A program made the translations under genes and the position numbers. The notes under the pieces were generated by a model. It worked only from the letters and a program-made list of their open reading frames with translations, did not search any database and was not told where the DNA came from. Positions 15,205 to 23,652 of a DNA stretch of 37,638 nt are shown here, piece after piece. Source of the DNA: an uncultured Collinsella sp. (lineage in GTDB: Bacteria > Actinomycetota > Coriobacteriia > Coriobacteriales > Coriobacteriaceae); assembly GCA_937937835.1 (NCBI GenBank), contig CALDBJ010000059.1, positions 1-37,638 of the forward strand, given 5' to 3'. Within the stretch, counting starts at the first letter, position 1, and each line of letters starts with the position of its first letter.

Positions 15205-16389
15205 GTGGCCTTCGAGCACTACATATATACCGGGACGACCCGCCTGCGCTGCGGCTACACCACGGGGAGCTGCGCCGCGCTCGCGGCGAAGGCGGCCTGC
15301 GAGATGCTCTTGTCACGAAAGCCCGTCGGCCTCGTGTCGATCGTCACCCCCGGCGGGCTGCCCGTCGAGGCGAACGTGGTCGACGCATGCATCGGCGAGG
15401 GGTGCGCCCAGTGCGCCGTGCGAAAGGACGCAGGCGACGATGCCGATGTGACTGACGGCGTACTCGTGTACGCGCACGTGGAACATGCGGGGTCGGGCAC
15501 GGGTGCTGCGGGCAGCAAGGACGTGCCCGCGCGCGAATCGGAAGTTTCCGTCGATGGCGGCGTGGGCGTGGGGCGCGTGACGTTGCCCGGGCTCGAGCAG
15601 CCGGTGGGGGCGGCCGCCATCAACGCGACGCCGCGCGCGATGATTACTTCGGCGGTGCGTGAGGTGTGCGCCGCGCACGGCTTTTCTGGAAACATTGCTG
15701 TGACGATTTCGGTACCCGAGGGTGTGGCCCTTGCCGAAAAGACCTTCAACCCGCACCTGGGGATAGAGGACGGCATCTCCATCCTGGGAACGACGGGCAT
15801 CGTCGAGCCGCGCAGCCTCGCTGCCTTGCGTGACAGCATCGAGCTCGAGATTCGGCAGCATGCGGCTATGGGGCGGCGCGGAGTCGTGCTCACGCCCGGC
15901 AACTACGGCGGGCAGTTCGTCTCGGGGCATTTCCACCTAAACGGTGCGCCGGTGGTCTTCATCTCCAACTTTGTGGGCGATGCGATTGATTGCTGCGTTC
16001 GCGAGGGATTTACCAATGTCCTTCTTGTGGGACACATCGGCAAGCTGGTGAAGGTCGCTGGCGGCATCATGGACACCCATTCGCGTACTGCCGACTGCCG
16101 CGCGGAGATTCTGGCCGCCCACGCGGCCTTGGCCGGCGCGGGCGCGAAGACCGTGCGCGAGATCATGTCGTCGGTCACGACCACGGCGGCGCTCGAGGTA
16201 ATCGAGGCCGCCGGCGTGGGGGACGCTGCGCGCGCCTCGCTCGCTGCGGCAACCGAGGACAGGTTGCGCCGCCGCGCGGCGGGTGCATGCGATATCGCCG
16301 CGGTCGTGTTCGACGCCGGGCGCCGCGAGCTTTTCCGTACGTCGGGCGCCGATGCAGTTATCGGGGAATTGGGGGCGACGTATGAGTAA
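15205..16389 (+). CDS. cbiD: Cobalt-precorrin-5B C1-methyltransferase
   Basis: A 394-residue enzyme that methylates C1 of cobalt-precorrin-5B, a step particular to the anaerobic pathway. Recognised by RCGYTTGSCAALAAKAA at residues ~14-30, then VGAAAINATPRAMI, LTPGNYGGQFVSGHF and GHIGKLVKVAGGIMDTHSRT. The start is GTG 15205, one base after the cbiF stop; no ATG in frame would keep the conserved N-terminus. An insertion around residues 85-120 is acidic and Gly-rich and looks like a species-specific loop. The end overlaps the next frame by 8 bases. Confidence 0.95.
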   Translation: MAFEHYIYTGTTRLRCGYTTGSCAALAAKAACEMLLSRKPVGLVSIVTPGGLPVEANVVDACIGEGCAQCAVRKDAGDDADVTDGVLVYAHVEHAGSGTGAAGSKDVPARESEVSVDGGVGVGRVTLPGLEQPVGAAAINATPRAMITSAVREVCAAHGFSGNIAVTISVPEGVALAEKTFNPHLGIEDGISILGTTGIVEPRSLAALRDSIELEIRQHAAMGRRGVVLTPGNYGGQFVSGHFHLNGAPVVFISNFVGDAIDCCVREGFTNVLLVGHIGKLVKVAGGIMDTHSRTADCRAEILAAHAALAGAGAKTVREIMSSVTTTAALEVIEAAGVGDAARASLAAATEDRLRRRAAGACDIAAVVFDAGRRELFRTSGADAVIGELGATYE

Positions 16390-16615
16390 AGGCGTTCTGT
16401 ACGGGGTGGGCCGCGCAATCGGCTGGCCGGGGACGAAGGTGGTCATGCAGGTGCGCCGCTCGCTTGCGGACACGAAGCGCATTCTTCGCGAGGAGGGCGC
16501 CTTCGACGGTGCCGAGCTCGTAGAGGACTGTGGGCTTCCGGGCGAGCGCGTGTACCGCTCGCTCGACGATGTGCCCGATCGGGGCAGCTACTTCTCGACG
16601 ATGGAGGTGCGCTAG
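16382..16615 (+). pseudogene. cbiL: Internally deleted cbiL (C20-methyltransferase remnant)
   Basis: A 77-codon frame. Its first ten residues, MSKGVLYGVG, match the very start of CbiL-type methyltransferases, which then continue with GPGDPELLT. From about residue 16 it matches only the family's C-terminus: VVMQVRRSLADTKRILREEG, then ELVEDCGLPGERVYRSL and SYFSTMEVR. About 150 central residues, including all SAM- and substrate-binding segments, are missing without loss of frame, so it cannot be an active methyltransferase. CbiL normally methylates C20 of cobalt-precorrin-2. The frame keeps tight coupling, overlapping cbiD by 8 bases and abutting cbiG, as if an intact gene once stood here. The family match is from recall. 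Confidence 0.72.
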
Positions 16616-17749
16616 ATGAGGGTCTCCTGCATAGCGTTCACTGAGAGGGGGTATGCGTTGGCGGAGCGCACCGCACGCGCGCTTTCCGATTGCGCGCAGA
16701 CAGGTGAAGACGACCCTGGCTGGGACGTTTCCGTTTCGCGCGGGTTCGGCGAGGGGAAGGTCGACCTGCGCGCATGGACGGCGCTCGCGTGGGAAGCGTC
16801 GGACGCGCTTCTGTTCGTGGGCGCGGCGGGCATCGCCGTGCGGGCTATCGCGCCGCATGTCGCCTCGAAGGCAAGCGATTCCGCGGTTGTGGCGATCGAC
16901 GAGGCGGGGCGCTTTGCCGTCCCGCTTTCGTCGGGGCATTTGGGCGGTGCGAACGAGCTGGCGCAAACTGTGGCACGCGTGGCAGGGGCCATCCCCGTCA
17001 TCACCACGGCGACCGACGTCCGCGGCGTGTGGGCGGTGGATACGTGGGCGCGCTGTGCGGGGCTCGCCGTTTCGAATCCCGAGGCCATCAAGCGAGTGTC
17101 GGCGCGGCTGCTTTCGGGCGGGCGCGTGGCGCTCTATTCCGACATGCCGATTTCGGGACAGCCGCCTGAGGGGGTTGACATTGCGTCCGACCGCGCTCGG
17201 GCCGATATCGTCGTGTCGCCGTTTGCTGGCGCGAATGAAGGTGCGTCCGTTTGCGCGGCGGAGACAACGGGCAAGTTCGTGCGCGCCGGTGAGACGGGGA
17301 AGCCGGCCGGCGTGCGGGCGCAGGCGCCTGCGCCCAAGCCGCTTCGCCTTGTCGTGCCCTGCATCGTTGCGGGCATAGGGTGCCGTCGCGGTGCGTGCGC
17401 CGAAGCGATCGAGGAGGCGTTTCTTCTCGCGTGCGGGCAGGCGGGTATCTCGCCTTCGGCCGTGCGCAAGGCGGCGACGATCGACGTGAAGGCGTACGAG
17501 GAGGGTCTGCTCGCCTTCTGCCGCGCGCGCAATATCCCGCTTGCGACGTATTCCGCAGAGGAGTTGTCGCAGGTCGAAGGTAGCGTTTCGCCATCTGATT
17601 TCGTGCGCGCGACGGTGGGGGTCGACAACGTGTGCGAGCGCGCGGCGCTCGCGGACGGGGGTAAACTTATCTTTCCGAAGCTCGCTCACGGCGGCGTGAC
17701 CGTCGCGTTTTCCAAGGTAACTATCAAACTTTCGTTTAAGGAGCGGTGA
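16616..17749 (+). CDS. cbiG: Cobalt-precorrin-5A hydrolase
   Basis: A 377-residue CbiG, which opens the delta-lactone of cobalt-precorrin-5A and releases acetaldehyde. The N-terminal domain begins MRVSCIAFTERGYALAER. The central domain carries LLFVGAAGIAVRAIAPHV, SSGHLGGANELA and ITTATDVRGVWAVDTWA. A variable Ala/Pro linker lies at ~215-245. The C-terminal CobE-like domain has GIGCRRGACAEAIEEAF and LATYSAEEL. ATG 16616 follows directly on the stop of the cbiL remnant and the stop TGA shares one base with the cbiH start. It looks intact. Confidence 0.94.
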   Translation: MRVSCIAFTERGYALAERTARALSDCAQTGEDDPGWDVSVSRGFGEGKVDLRAWTALAWEASDALLFVGAAGIAVRAIAPHVASKASDSAVVAIDEAGRFAVPLSSGHLGGANELAQTVARVAGAIPVITTATDVRGVWAVDTWARCAGLAVSNPEAIKRVSARLLSGGRVALYSDMPISGQPPEGVDIASDRARADIVVSPFAGANEGASVCAAETTGKFVRAGETGKPAGVRAQAPAPKPLRLVVPCIVAGIGCRRGACAEAIEEAFLLACGQAGISPSAVRKAATIDVKAYEEGLLAFCRARNIPLATYSAEELSQVEGSVSPSDFVRATVGVDNVCERAALADGGKLIFPKLAHGGVTVAFSKVTIKLSFKER

Positions 17750-18492
17750 TGGGAAAGCTCTTCGTGGTGGGGATCGGCCCGGGCGGCCCCGACGGCATGA
17801 CGATTGCGGCCCGGCGCGCGCTCGAGGCGGCCGACATCGTTGTTGGGTACACGAAATACGTGGAGCTCGCGATCGCTGCCGTGCCCGACGCGGCGCATCT
17901 CGCGACGCCGATGATGCACGAGGTCGAACGGTGCCGCCTGGCGCTTTCGCGCGCGCAGAGCGGAGAAGCCGTGGCGCTCGTGTGCAGCGGTGACGCGGGC
18001 GTGTACGGCATGGCGAGCCCCGTGCTGGAGCTTGCGGAGGACTACCCCGATGTAGACGTGGAAGTTATCGCCGGGGCCACCGCGGCCCAGAGCGGGTCGG
18101 CGGTGCTCGGCGCCCCGCTTGCCCACGACTTCGCGGTCGTGTCGCTCTCCGACCTGCTCACGCCGTGGGAGGTCATCGAGCGCAGGCTCGCCGCCGTGGC
18201 GAGCGCCGACTTCTGCATCTGTTTGTACAACCCGCGCAGCAGAAAGCGCGCCGACAGGCTCTCACGCGCGGCGAAGATTATGCTCGAATGGAAGGCCCCC
18301 GACACGCTCTGCGGCTGGGTACGCAACATCGGGCGCGAGGGGCAGCAGTCGGGCATGTGCAGGCTCTCCGAGCTGGGGGAGATCGACGCCGACATGTTCA
18401 CCACCGTGTTCGTCGGCAACGCGGACACGAAGCTCGTAGGCGGCCGTATGGTCACACCGCGCGGGTATCGGGAGATTCCATGCGAAAGGTAA
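17749..18492 (+). CDS. cbiH: Cobalt-precorrin-3 C17-methyltransferase (ring contraction)
   Basis: A 247-residue CbiH/CobJ-type enzyme. It methylates C17 and contracts the ring of cobalt-factor/precorrin-3. Landmarks: MGKLFVVGIGPGGPDGMTI, YTKYVELA, LVCSGDAGVYGMASPVLEL, VIAGATAAQSGSAVLGAPL and the C-terminal FTTVFVGNADT with MVTPRGY. ATG 17749 overlaps the cbiG stop by one base (TGATG), with AAGGAG just upstream. Its last 13 bases overlap the start of cbiET. Length and motifs are normal for the short, non-fused form. Confidence 0.95.
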   Translation: MGKLFVVGIGPGGPDGMTIAARRALEAADIVVGYTKYVELAIAAVPDAAHLATPMMHEVERCRLALSRAQSGEAVALVCSGDAGVYGMASPVLELAEDYPDVDVEVIAGATAAQSGSAVLGAPLAHDFAVVSLSDLLTPWEVIERRLAAVASADFCICLYNPRSRKRADRLSRAAKIMLEWKAPDTLCGWVRNIGREGQQSGMCRLSELGEIDADMFTTVFVGNADTKLVGGRMVTPRGYREIPCER

Positions 18493-19829
18493 CGATCATC
18501 GGGGCGGGGCCCGGAAACCCCGACTTGCTCTCGCGCGCGGCGCTCGACGCGATCGACATCGCCGACGTGGTCATCGGCGCTCATCGCGCGCTTGCCGGCA
18601 TCGACGTGCCGCCCGACGTGGTGAGATGCGAGCTCGTGAAGACGGCGGACATCGTCGCCGCGCTCACCGATGCGGCGTCGTGGCAGCGCGCCGTGGTCGT
18701 GATGACGGGCGATGTGGGGCTGTTCAGCGGCGCGCGCCGCCTGGTGGAGGCGCTCTCCGGCGACGCGCAGGTGGACGTGCGCGTCATTCCCGGCATAAGC
18801 TCAGCGTCGTATCTCGCCGCGCGCCTCGCGCGTCCATGGCAGGATTGGCGCTTCGCGAGCGCTCACGGCGTGGCGTGCGACATCGTGGCCGAGGCCGAGC
18901 GCGCAGGTGAGCTCTTCCTCGTCACGTCGGGCGGGGAAGATCCCTCGCGGCTTTCGGGCGAGCTTGTGCAGGCGGGCTTCGGGGACGCGTGCGTGACGGT
19001 GGCCGAGCGCCTGTCGTACCCCGACGAGCGCATCACCTGCGCGACCGCAAGTGAAATCACAGGTCAGACGTTCGACGACTTGAACGTGATGCTTATCGAT
19101 TTCGCAGGCGGCGCCGGGTCGCCTGCGGGCTCTAGCGCAGCCTCCGAGGTGCCGGCCGGCGTGTCTGCGCCCGCGGCGGCTTCTTCCGCGGCGGACTCTG
19201 CGGGCGCATCCCGCGCCGCGAGTTCCCGCTGGCCGTACGCTTCCTCGGGCATTCCCGACGAGCTCTTCATCCGCGGCGACGTTCCCATGACCAAGCAGGA
19301 GGTGCGCGCCGTCGCGCTCGCGAAGCTGCGCCTTACCGCGACCGACACCGTGTGGGACGTCGGCGCCGGCACGGGGAGCGTGTCGATCGAGGCGGCGCTC
19401 GTCGCGCGAGCGGGGTCGGTATGGGCGGTCGAGCGCAACGCGGCCGGCGTGCGGCTCATCCGAGAGAACGCGGATGCATTCGGGTGCGGCAACGTGCATG
19501 CGGTCCCCGGTGTCGCCCCCGAAGCGCTCGCGATACTGCCCGTCCCCGACGCCGTGTTCGTCGGCGGGAGCGCGGGCGAGCTTCCCTCCATCGTGGAGGT
19601 GGCGCTCGAGAAGAACTCGCAGGTTCGCCTGTGCGTGCCATGCGTCACCGTTGAGACGCTCACCCAGGCGTGCGCGCTCCTCTCGAGTTCGCGCTTTAAG
19701 GGGTTCGAGGCTTGCCAGGTGTCGGCCGCCCGCGCCGAGGCTGTAGGCTCGCACCATCTTATGAAGGCGCAAAACCCCGTGTTCCTCGTCAGCGCGCGTG
19801 GTGCAGGTGGGGAAGGCGGCGCCCGGTGA
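18480..19829 (+). CDS. cbiET: Cobalt-precorrin-7 C5-methyltransferase / cobalt-precorrin-6B C15-methyltransferase (decarboxylating), fused
   Basis: A 449-residue fusion equivalent to CobL. The N-terminal CbiE part (1-~210) has MRKVTIIGAGPGNPDLLSRA, VVVMTGDVGLFSGARRL and VIPGISSASYLAA. A ~40-residue Ala/Ser/Gly linker follows (~212-252). The CbiT part (~258-449) has the SAM motif VWDVGAGTGSVSIEAAL, preceded by IRGDVPMTKQEVRAVAL, and ends FEACQVSAARA. The two activities methylate C5 and C15 and decarboxylate the C12 side chain. The fusion occurs in many Actinobacteria. ATG 18480 lies inside the cbiH end (13-base overlap), and the stop overlaps the cbiA GTG by 4 bases. Confidence 0.95.
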   Translation: MRKVTIIGAGPGNPDLLSRAALDAIDIADVVIGAHRALAGIDVPPDVVRCELVKTADIVAALTDAASWQRAVVVMTGDVGLFSGARRLVEALSGDAQVDVRVIPGISSASYLAARLARPWQDWRFASAHGVACDIVAEAERAGELFLVTSGGEDPSRLSGELVQAGFGDACVTVAERLSYPDERITCATASEITGQTFDDLNVMLIDFAGGAGSPAGSSAASEVPAGVSAPAAASSAADSAGASRAASSRWPYASSGIPDELFIRGDVPMTKQEVRAVALAKLRLTATDTVWDVGAGTGSVSIEAALVARAGSVWAVERNAAGVRLIRENADAFGCGNVHAVPGVAPEALAILPVPDAVFVGGSAGELPSIVEVALEKNSQVRLCVPCVTVETLTQACALLSSSRFKGFEACQVSAARAEAVGSHHLMKAQNPVFLVSARGAGGEGGAR

Positions 19830-21208
19830 GCACGACCATCCCGCGCTTCATGGTCGCTGCGCCCTCGAGCGGGAGCGGCAAGACGGTCGTTACGTGCGCG
19901 CTCCTGCGCGCGCTCGCGCGCCGCGGCCTTGCATGCGCGGCCTTCAAATGCGGCCCCGACTACATTGATCCGCTCTTTCATCGTCGCGTCGTGGGCGCGC
20001 GCTCGGGCAACTTAGACGGCTTCTTCACCGACGCCCCGACGCTGCGCGCCCTGCTCGCACGCGGCGCCGCGGGCGCGGATGTCGCGGTGCTCGAGGGGGT
20101 CATGGGCTTCTACGACGGCATGGCGCCCGGCGTGGCCGACGCGAGCAGCTACCAGGTTGCGCGCGACACGGAAACGCCGGTCGTTTTAGTGGTGAACGGG
20201 CGCGGGGCGTCTTTATCGCTCGCCGCCGTAATTCGCGGCATCGCCGAGTTCCTGCCTTGTGCGAACGTGCGCGGCGTCGTGCTGAATAAGACGAGCGCCG
20301 CTGCCTGCGCCTACGCGAAGCCTGCGATCGAGAAGCACACGGGCGTCGCGGTTTTGGGTAATATTCCCGCCGACGAGGCGTTCTCGCTCGAAAGCCGGCA
20401 TCTGGGGCTTGTGACCGCCGACGAGGTCGAGCAACTCTCCGCGCGTATCGACAAGATGGCCGAGCTGGTGGAAAAGAGCGTCGACGTCGACCGCTTGCTC
20501 GAAATAGCGGCGACGGCACCCGATATCTGCGAGGAACCTTACCGGTTGGAGCCGATCGCGGGAGCGCGGCCCATCGTCGCCGTTGCGCGTGACGAGGCGT
20601 TCTCGTTCTACTACGAGGAGAACCTGCGCGCGCTCGAGGACCTGGGTTGCGAGCTGGCCTTTTTCAGCCCCCTGTGTGATAGCGAGTTGCCCCGGGGGAC
20701 AAGCGCCCTCTATCTGGGAGGCGGCTACCCGGAGCTCCATGTGCGGCAGCTCTCCGAGAACGCGCCGATGCGCGAGGCGGTGCGGCGCGCGGTGGAATCC
20801 GGCATGCCGACGGTTGCCGAATGCGGTGGGTTTCTGTATCTGCAGCGCGAAATCTCCGATAGCGAGGGGCGGCGCTGGCCTGTTGCGGGCGCCCTTGAGG
20901 GCGCAAGCGAGAACGGGGGAAGGCTGTCCCATTTCGGGTACGTGGAGCTCACTTCCCAACGCGACGGGCTCTACGGGCCGCGCGGCACACGCATCCGCGC
21001 GCACGAGTTCCACTACTGGCAGTCCACCTGCCCGGGCGGCGACTTCTGGGCGCAGAAGCCCCGGCGCGACAAGGGCTGGCCGTGCATGACGACCACCCCG
21101 TCCCTGGTTGCGGGCTTCCCGCATGTGTACTATCCTGCGAACCCCGACGTTGCGCGCGCGTTCGCGTCTGCCGCGGCGTCGTTCGCAGAGAGGAGACGGC
21201 ATGGCTGA
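19826..21208 (+). CDS. cbiA: Cobyrinate a,c-diamide synthase
   Basis: A 460-residue CbiA/CobB that amidates the a and c side chains using glutamine and ATP. The N-terminal dethiobiotin-synthetase-like domain has the P-loop APSSGSGKTVVTCALLRAL and FKCGPDYIDPLFH, then GFYDG. The C-terminal class I glutamine amidotransferase has YLGGGYPELH and the nucleophile Cys in TVAECGGFLYLQ, and a late His in AHEFHYW. The start GTG 19826 overlaps the cbiET stop by 4 bases; an ATG nine codons later is possible but would trim the first strand. It overlaps cobT by 8 bases. Confidence 0.95.
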   Translation: MSTTIPRFMVAAPSSGSGKTVVTCALLRALARRGLACAAFKCGPDYIDPLFHRRVVGARSGNLDGFFTDAPTLRALLARGAAGADVAVLEGVMGFYDGMAPGVADASSYQVARDTETPVVLVVNGRGASLSLAAVIRGIAEFLPCANVRGVVLNKTSAAACAYAKPAIEKHTGVAVLGNIPADEAFSLESRHLGLVTADEVEQLSARIDKMAELVEKSVDVDRLLEIAATAPDICEEPYRLEPIAGARPIVAVARDEAFSFYYEENLRALEDLGCELAFFSPLCDSELPRGTSALYLGGGYPELHVRQLSENAPMREAVRRAVESGMPTVAECGGFLYLQREISDSEGRRWPVAGALEGASENGGRLSHFGYVELTSQRDGLYGPRGTRIRAHEFHYWQSTCPGGDFWAQKPRRDKGWPCMTTTPSLVAGFPHVYYPANPDVARAFASAAASFAERRRHG

Positions 21209-22343
21209 AGTAACCGAAACCGCGCTTGCCTGTATCCGCGAGGAAGTCGAGCGCGCGTTCTCGTCGGCGCCGTGCGCCGTGCTCGAAGCCGCGCTCTCCC
21301 GGATCGCGCCCGCAGACGAGTGTGCCCGCGCCGCCGCGTACGCCGCGTGGGACTCCATCGCGCACCCCTTGGGGGGATTGGGCGACTTTGAAGACGCCGT
21401 CGCGTGTATCGCCGCGGCTCAGGGGAGCGCCGAGGTGGCCGAGTTTCCCCGTGCGCTCGCGGTATTCTTCTCCGACAACGGGGTCGTTGCCGAAGGCGTG
21501 TCGCAAAGCGGGCAAGACGTGACGCGAGCCGTCGCGCGCAACATGTGCGAGGGGGCCACGAGCGCCTGCCGCATGGCGGCGTTCGCGGGTGCCGAGGTCG
21601 TGCCCGTCGACGTGGGTATGGCCCGGGGCATAGAAGACGCGCGCATGGTGCGCGCGAACGTGCGGCGGGGGAGCGGCAACATCGCGTACGGCCCCGCTAT
21701 GTCTCGCGATGGGGCCGTGCGCGCGATCGAGGTCGGAATCGCCGTCGCGTGCGGGCTTGCCCGCGCCGGCGTGCGCCTTCTCGCCGCGGGCGAGATGGGC
21801 ATCGGCAACACGACCACCTCGGCGGCGGTGGCCGCAGTGCTCCTCCGGACGGACGCGCGGAGTCTCGTCGGGCGCGGCGCGGGGCTCTCGGACGCCTCGC
21901 TCGCGCGCAAGCGCGACGTGGTCGAGCGCGCTATCGACGCGAACTCGCCCGATCCCGCCGACCCGATCGACGTGCTCTCGAAGGTGGGCGGCTTCGACAT
22001 CGCGGCGATGTGCGGTTTCTACCTGGGGGCCGCGGCCTCGAAGGCGCCGGCGCTCCTCGACGGGGTCATATCCTGCACGGCGGCCCTGTGCGCGGCGCGC
22101 CTGTGCCCCAACGCCTTGGGTTACCTCGTGGGCACCCACACATCAAGCGAACCCGCAAGCCAGGAGCTCCTTCGCGAGCTCGGCATAAAGGCACCCCTCG
22201 ACGCAGGCATGCACTTGGGCGAGGGCGCGGGCGCCATGGCGTATCTGCCCCTTCTGGATTCGGCGCTGCGCGTGTACCGGGATGGGAAGACGTTCACGGC
22301 GACTGGCATGGCTGCTTACGAGCATTTCGAGGCCGGGAAATGA
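21201..22343 (+). CDS. cobT: Nicotinate-nucleotide:dimethylbenzimidazole phosphoribosyltransferase
   Basis: A 380-residue CobT that makes alpha-ribazole phosphate from a lower-ligand base and nicotinate mononucleotide. Landmarks: FFSDNGVVAEGVSQSGQDVT, MGIGNTTTSAAVAAVLL, VGRGAGLSD, and the catalytic glutamate in GMHLGEGAGAM (Glu341). It is slightly longer than the Salmonella enzyme (356) because of the N-terminus. ATG 21201 follows AGAGGAGA and lies within the cbiA end. The presence of cobT indicates lower-ligand activation, but no gene for making dimethylbenzimidazole is seen here. Confidence 0.95.
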   Translation: MAEVTETALACIREEVERAFSSAPCAVLEAALSRIAPADECARAAAYAAWDSIAHPLGGLGDFEDAVACIAAAQGSAEVAEFPRALAVFFSDNGVVAEGVSQSGQDVTRAVARNMCEGATSACRMAAFAGAEVVPVDVGMARGIEDARMVRANVRRGSGNIAYGPAMSRDGAVRAIEVGIAVACGLARAGVRLLAAGEMGIGNTTTSAAVAAVLLRTDARSLVGRGAGLSDASLARKRDVVERAIDANSPDPADPIDVLSKVGGFDIAAMCGFYLGAAASKAPALLDGVISCTAALCAARLCPNALGYLVGTHTSSEPASQELLRELGIKAPLDAGMHLGEGAGAMAYLPLLDSALRVYRDGKTFTATGMAAYEHFEAGK

Positions 22344-22888
22344 CGGTAACGCTCGTCATCGGCGCCGCCGCGAGCGGCAAGAGCGCCTACGCCGAGTCCC
22401 TGTGCCTCGGGCACGACGGACCCCGCGTGTACCTGGCAACGATGGAGCCCTTCGGGGAAGAGGGCGCCCGCCGCATCGCGCGCCATCGGGCGCTGCGCGA
22501 GGGCAAGGGGTTTTCCACCCTCGAGCGCACGCGTGACGTGGGCGCCGCAGTGTCCGGGCTTCCGCGCGGCTGCACGCTTCTTTTGGAGGACGTGGGCAAC
22601 CTGGTTGCGAACGAGCTTTTCGCGGAAGGCGGCTTGTCCCCACGTGACCCCGACGCTGCGGCGCGCGAGGTGCTCGGAGGCATCGAACGGCTCGCTCAGG
22701 CCGCTGCGTATACGGTGGTGGTCTCCGTCGACGTGTTCGCCGATGGGATGCGCTACGATGAGGGGACCGAGGCATGGAGGCGCGCGCTTGCGCGCGTGAA
22801 CGCGGGCGTGGCGGCGCTGGCCGACCGCGCAGTCGAAGTGGTGTGCGGGATTCCCGTGTGGATGAAAGGCGAAGGGCCTACAAGGTGA
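22340..22888 (+). CDS. cobU: Adenosylcobinamide kinase / adenosylcobinamide-phosphate guanylyltransferase
   Basis: A 182-residue CobU (Salmonella enzyme 181). It phosphorylates adenosylcobinamide and then forms GDP-cobinamide. P-loop GAAASGKSAYAE at residues 8-19, the guanylyl-accepting histidine region RRIARHRALREGKGF, LLLEDVGNLVANELF and the C-terminal VVCGIPVWMKG. ATGA overlaps with cobT upstream and GTGA with cobS downstream indicate translational coupling. All motifs look functional, in contrast to the CobU-like domain two genes further on. Confidence 0.94.
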   Translation: MTVTLVIGAAASGKSAYAESLCLGHDGPRVYLATMEPFGEEGARRIARHRALREGKGFSTLERTRDVGAAVSGLPRGCTLLLEDVGNLVANELFAEGGLSPRDPDAAAREVLGGIERLAQAAAYTVVVSVDVFADGMRYDEGTEAWRRALARVNAGVAALADRAVEVVCGIPVWMKGEGPTR

Positions 22889-23652
22889 AGATAGCAGAGG
22901 CAATCGGCGCGGCGTTCGGAACGTTCTCGCGCATCCCCGTCCCGAAATCGACCTGGACCGATTTCGGATCAACCCATGCGCTTGCCGCGTTTCCCCTGGT
23001 GGGCGTTGCGGAAGGCTTCCTCATGACGGCGTGGGGGTACATGGCGAACCTGTTCGGCGTGCCCGCGACCATCGTCGCGGCTGTGCTCGTGGCGCTGCCT
23101 GCGGCGGTGACGGGAGGCATCCACCTAGACGGGCTCTGCGACACCTCCGATGCGCTTGCAAGTTGGGCCCCACGCGAGCGAAAGCTCGAGATCATGCACG
23201 ACCCGCGGGCGGGCGCCTTCGGGGTCATCGGTGTTGTCGTGTACCTTATTCTGCAGTTTTCCCTGTTCACCGCGCTGCCGCTTACGGCGGGGGCGTTCCT
23301 CGCGCTTCTGTGCTCGCTCGTGTTCTCCCGTGCGCTTTCGGGGCTCGCCGTAGAATGCTGGCCTGCCGCGCGGGCGGACGGCATGGCCGCGGGACTCTCG
23401 CCTGCTAAGAAGCGCGCGGCGATCGTCGTGCCGCTTTGCGCTTTCGCTGCGGCTTCGGCTGCAGGGATGGTCGCGTGCGCTCAGGCCGTCGGCGCCCTTA
23501 TGGCGGTGGCGGGGCTTTTGGCGCTCGCGTGGTACCGTCATGTTGCCCTGTCCCGCTTCGGCGGGGTGACGGGGGATTTGGCCGGATGGTTTCTGCAATG
23601 GGCCGAGCTCGCGATGCTTGCCATGCTGGTGGCGGGGGGTATGCTCCTATGA
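22885..23652 (+). CDS. cobS: Adenosylcobinamide-GDP ribazoletransferase (cobalamin synthase)
   Basis: A 255-residue integral membrane enzyme joining GDP-cobinamide and alpha-ribazole (phosphate), the last assembly step. It has the family hallmarks FSRIPVP near the N-terminus, GGIHLDGLCDTSDALAS and KLEIMHDPRAGAFGVIG, then several hydrophobic segments and a late VALSRFGGVTGD. The start is GTG 22885 overlapping the cobU stop by 4 bases. Length is close to the usual ~250. Confidence 0.94.
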   Translation: MKIAEAIGAAFGTFSRIPVPKSTWTDFGSTHALAAFPLVGVAEGFLMTAWGYMANLFGVPATIVAAVLVALPAAVTGGIHLDGLCDTSDALASWAPRERKLEIMHDPRAGAFGVIGVVVYLILQFSLFTALPLTAGAFLALLCSLVFSRALSGLAVECWPAARADGMAAGLSPAKKRAAIVVPLCAFAAASAAGMVACAQAVGALMAVAGLLALAWYRHVALSRFGGVTGDLAGWFLQWAELAMLAMLVAGGMLL

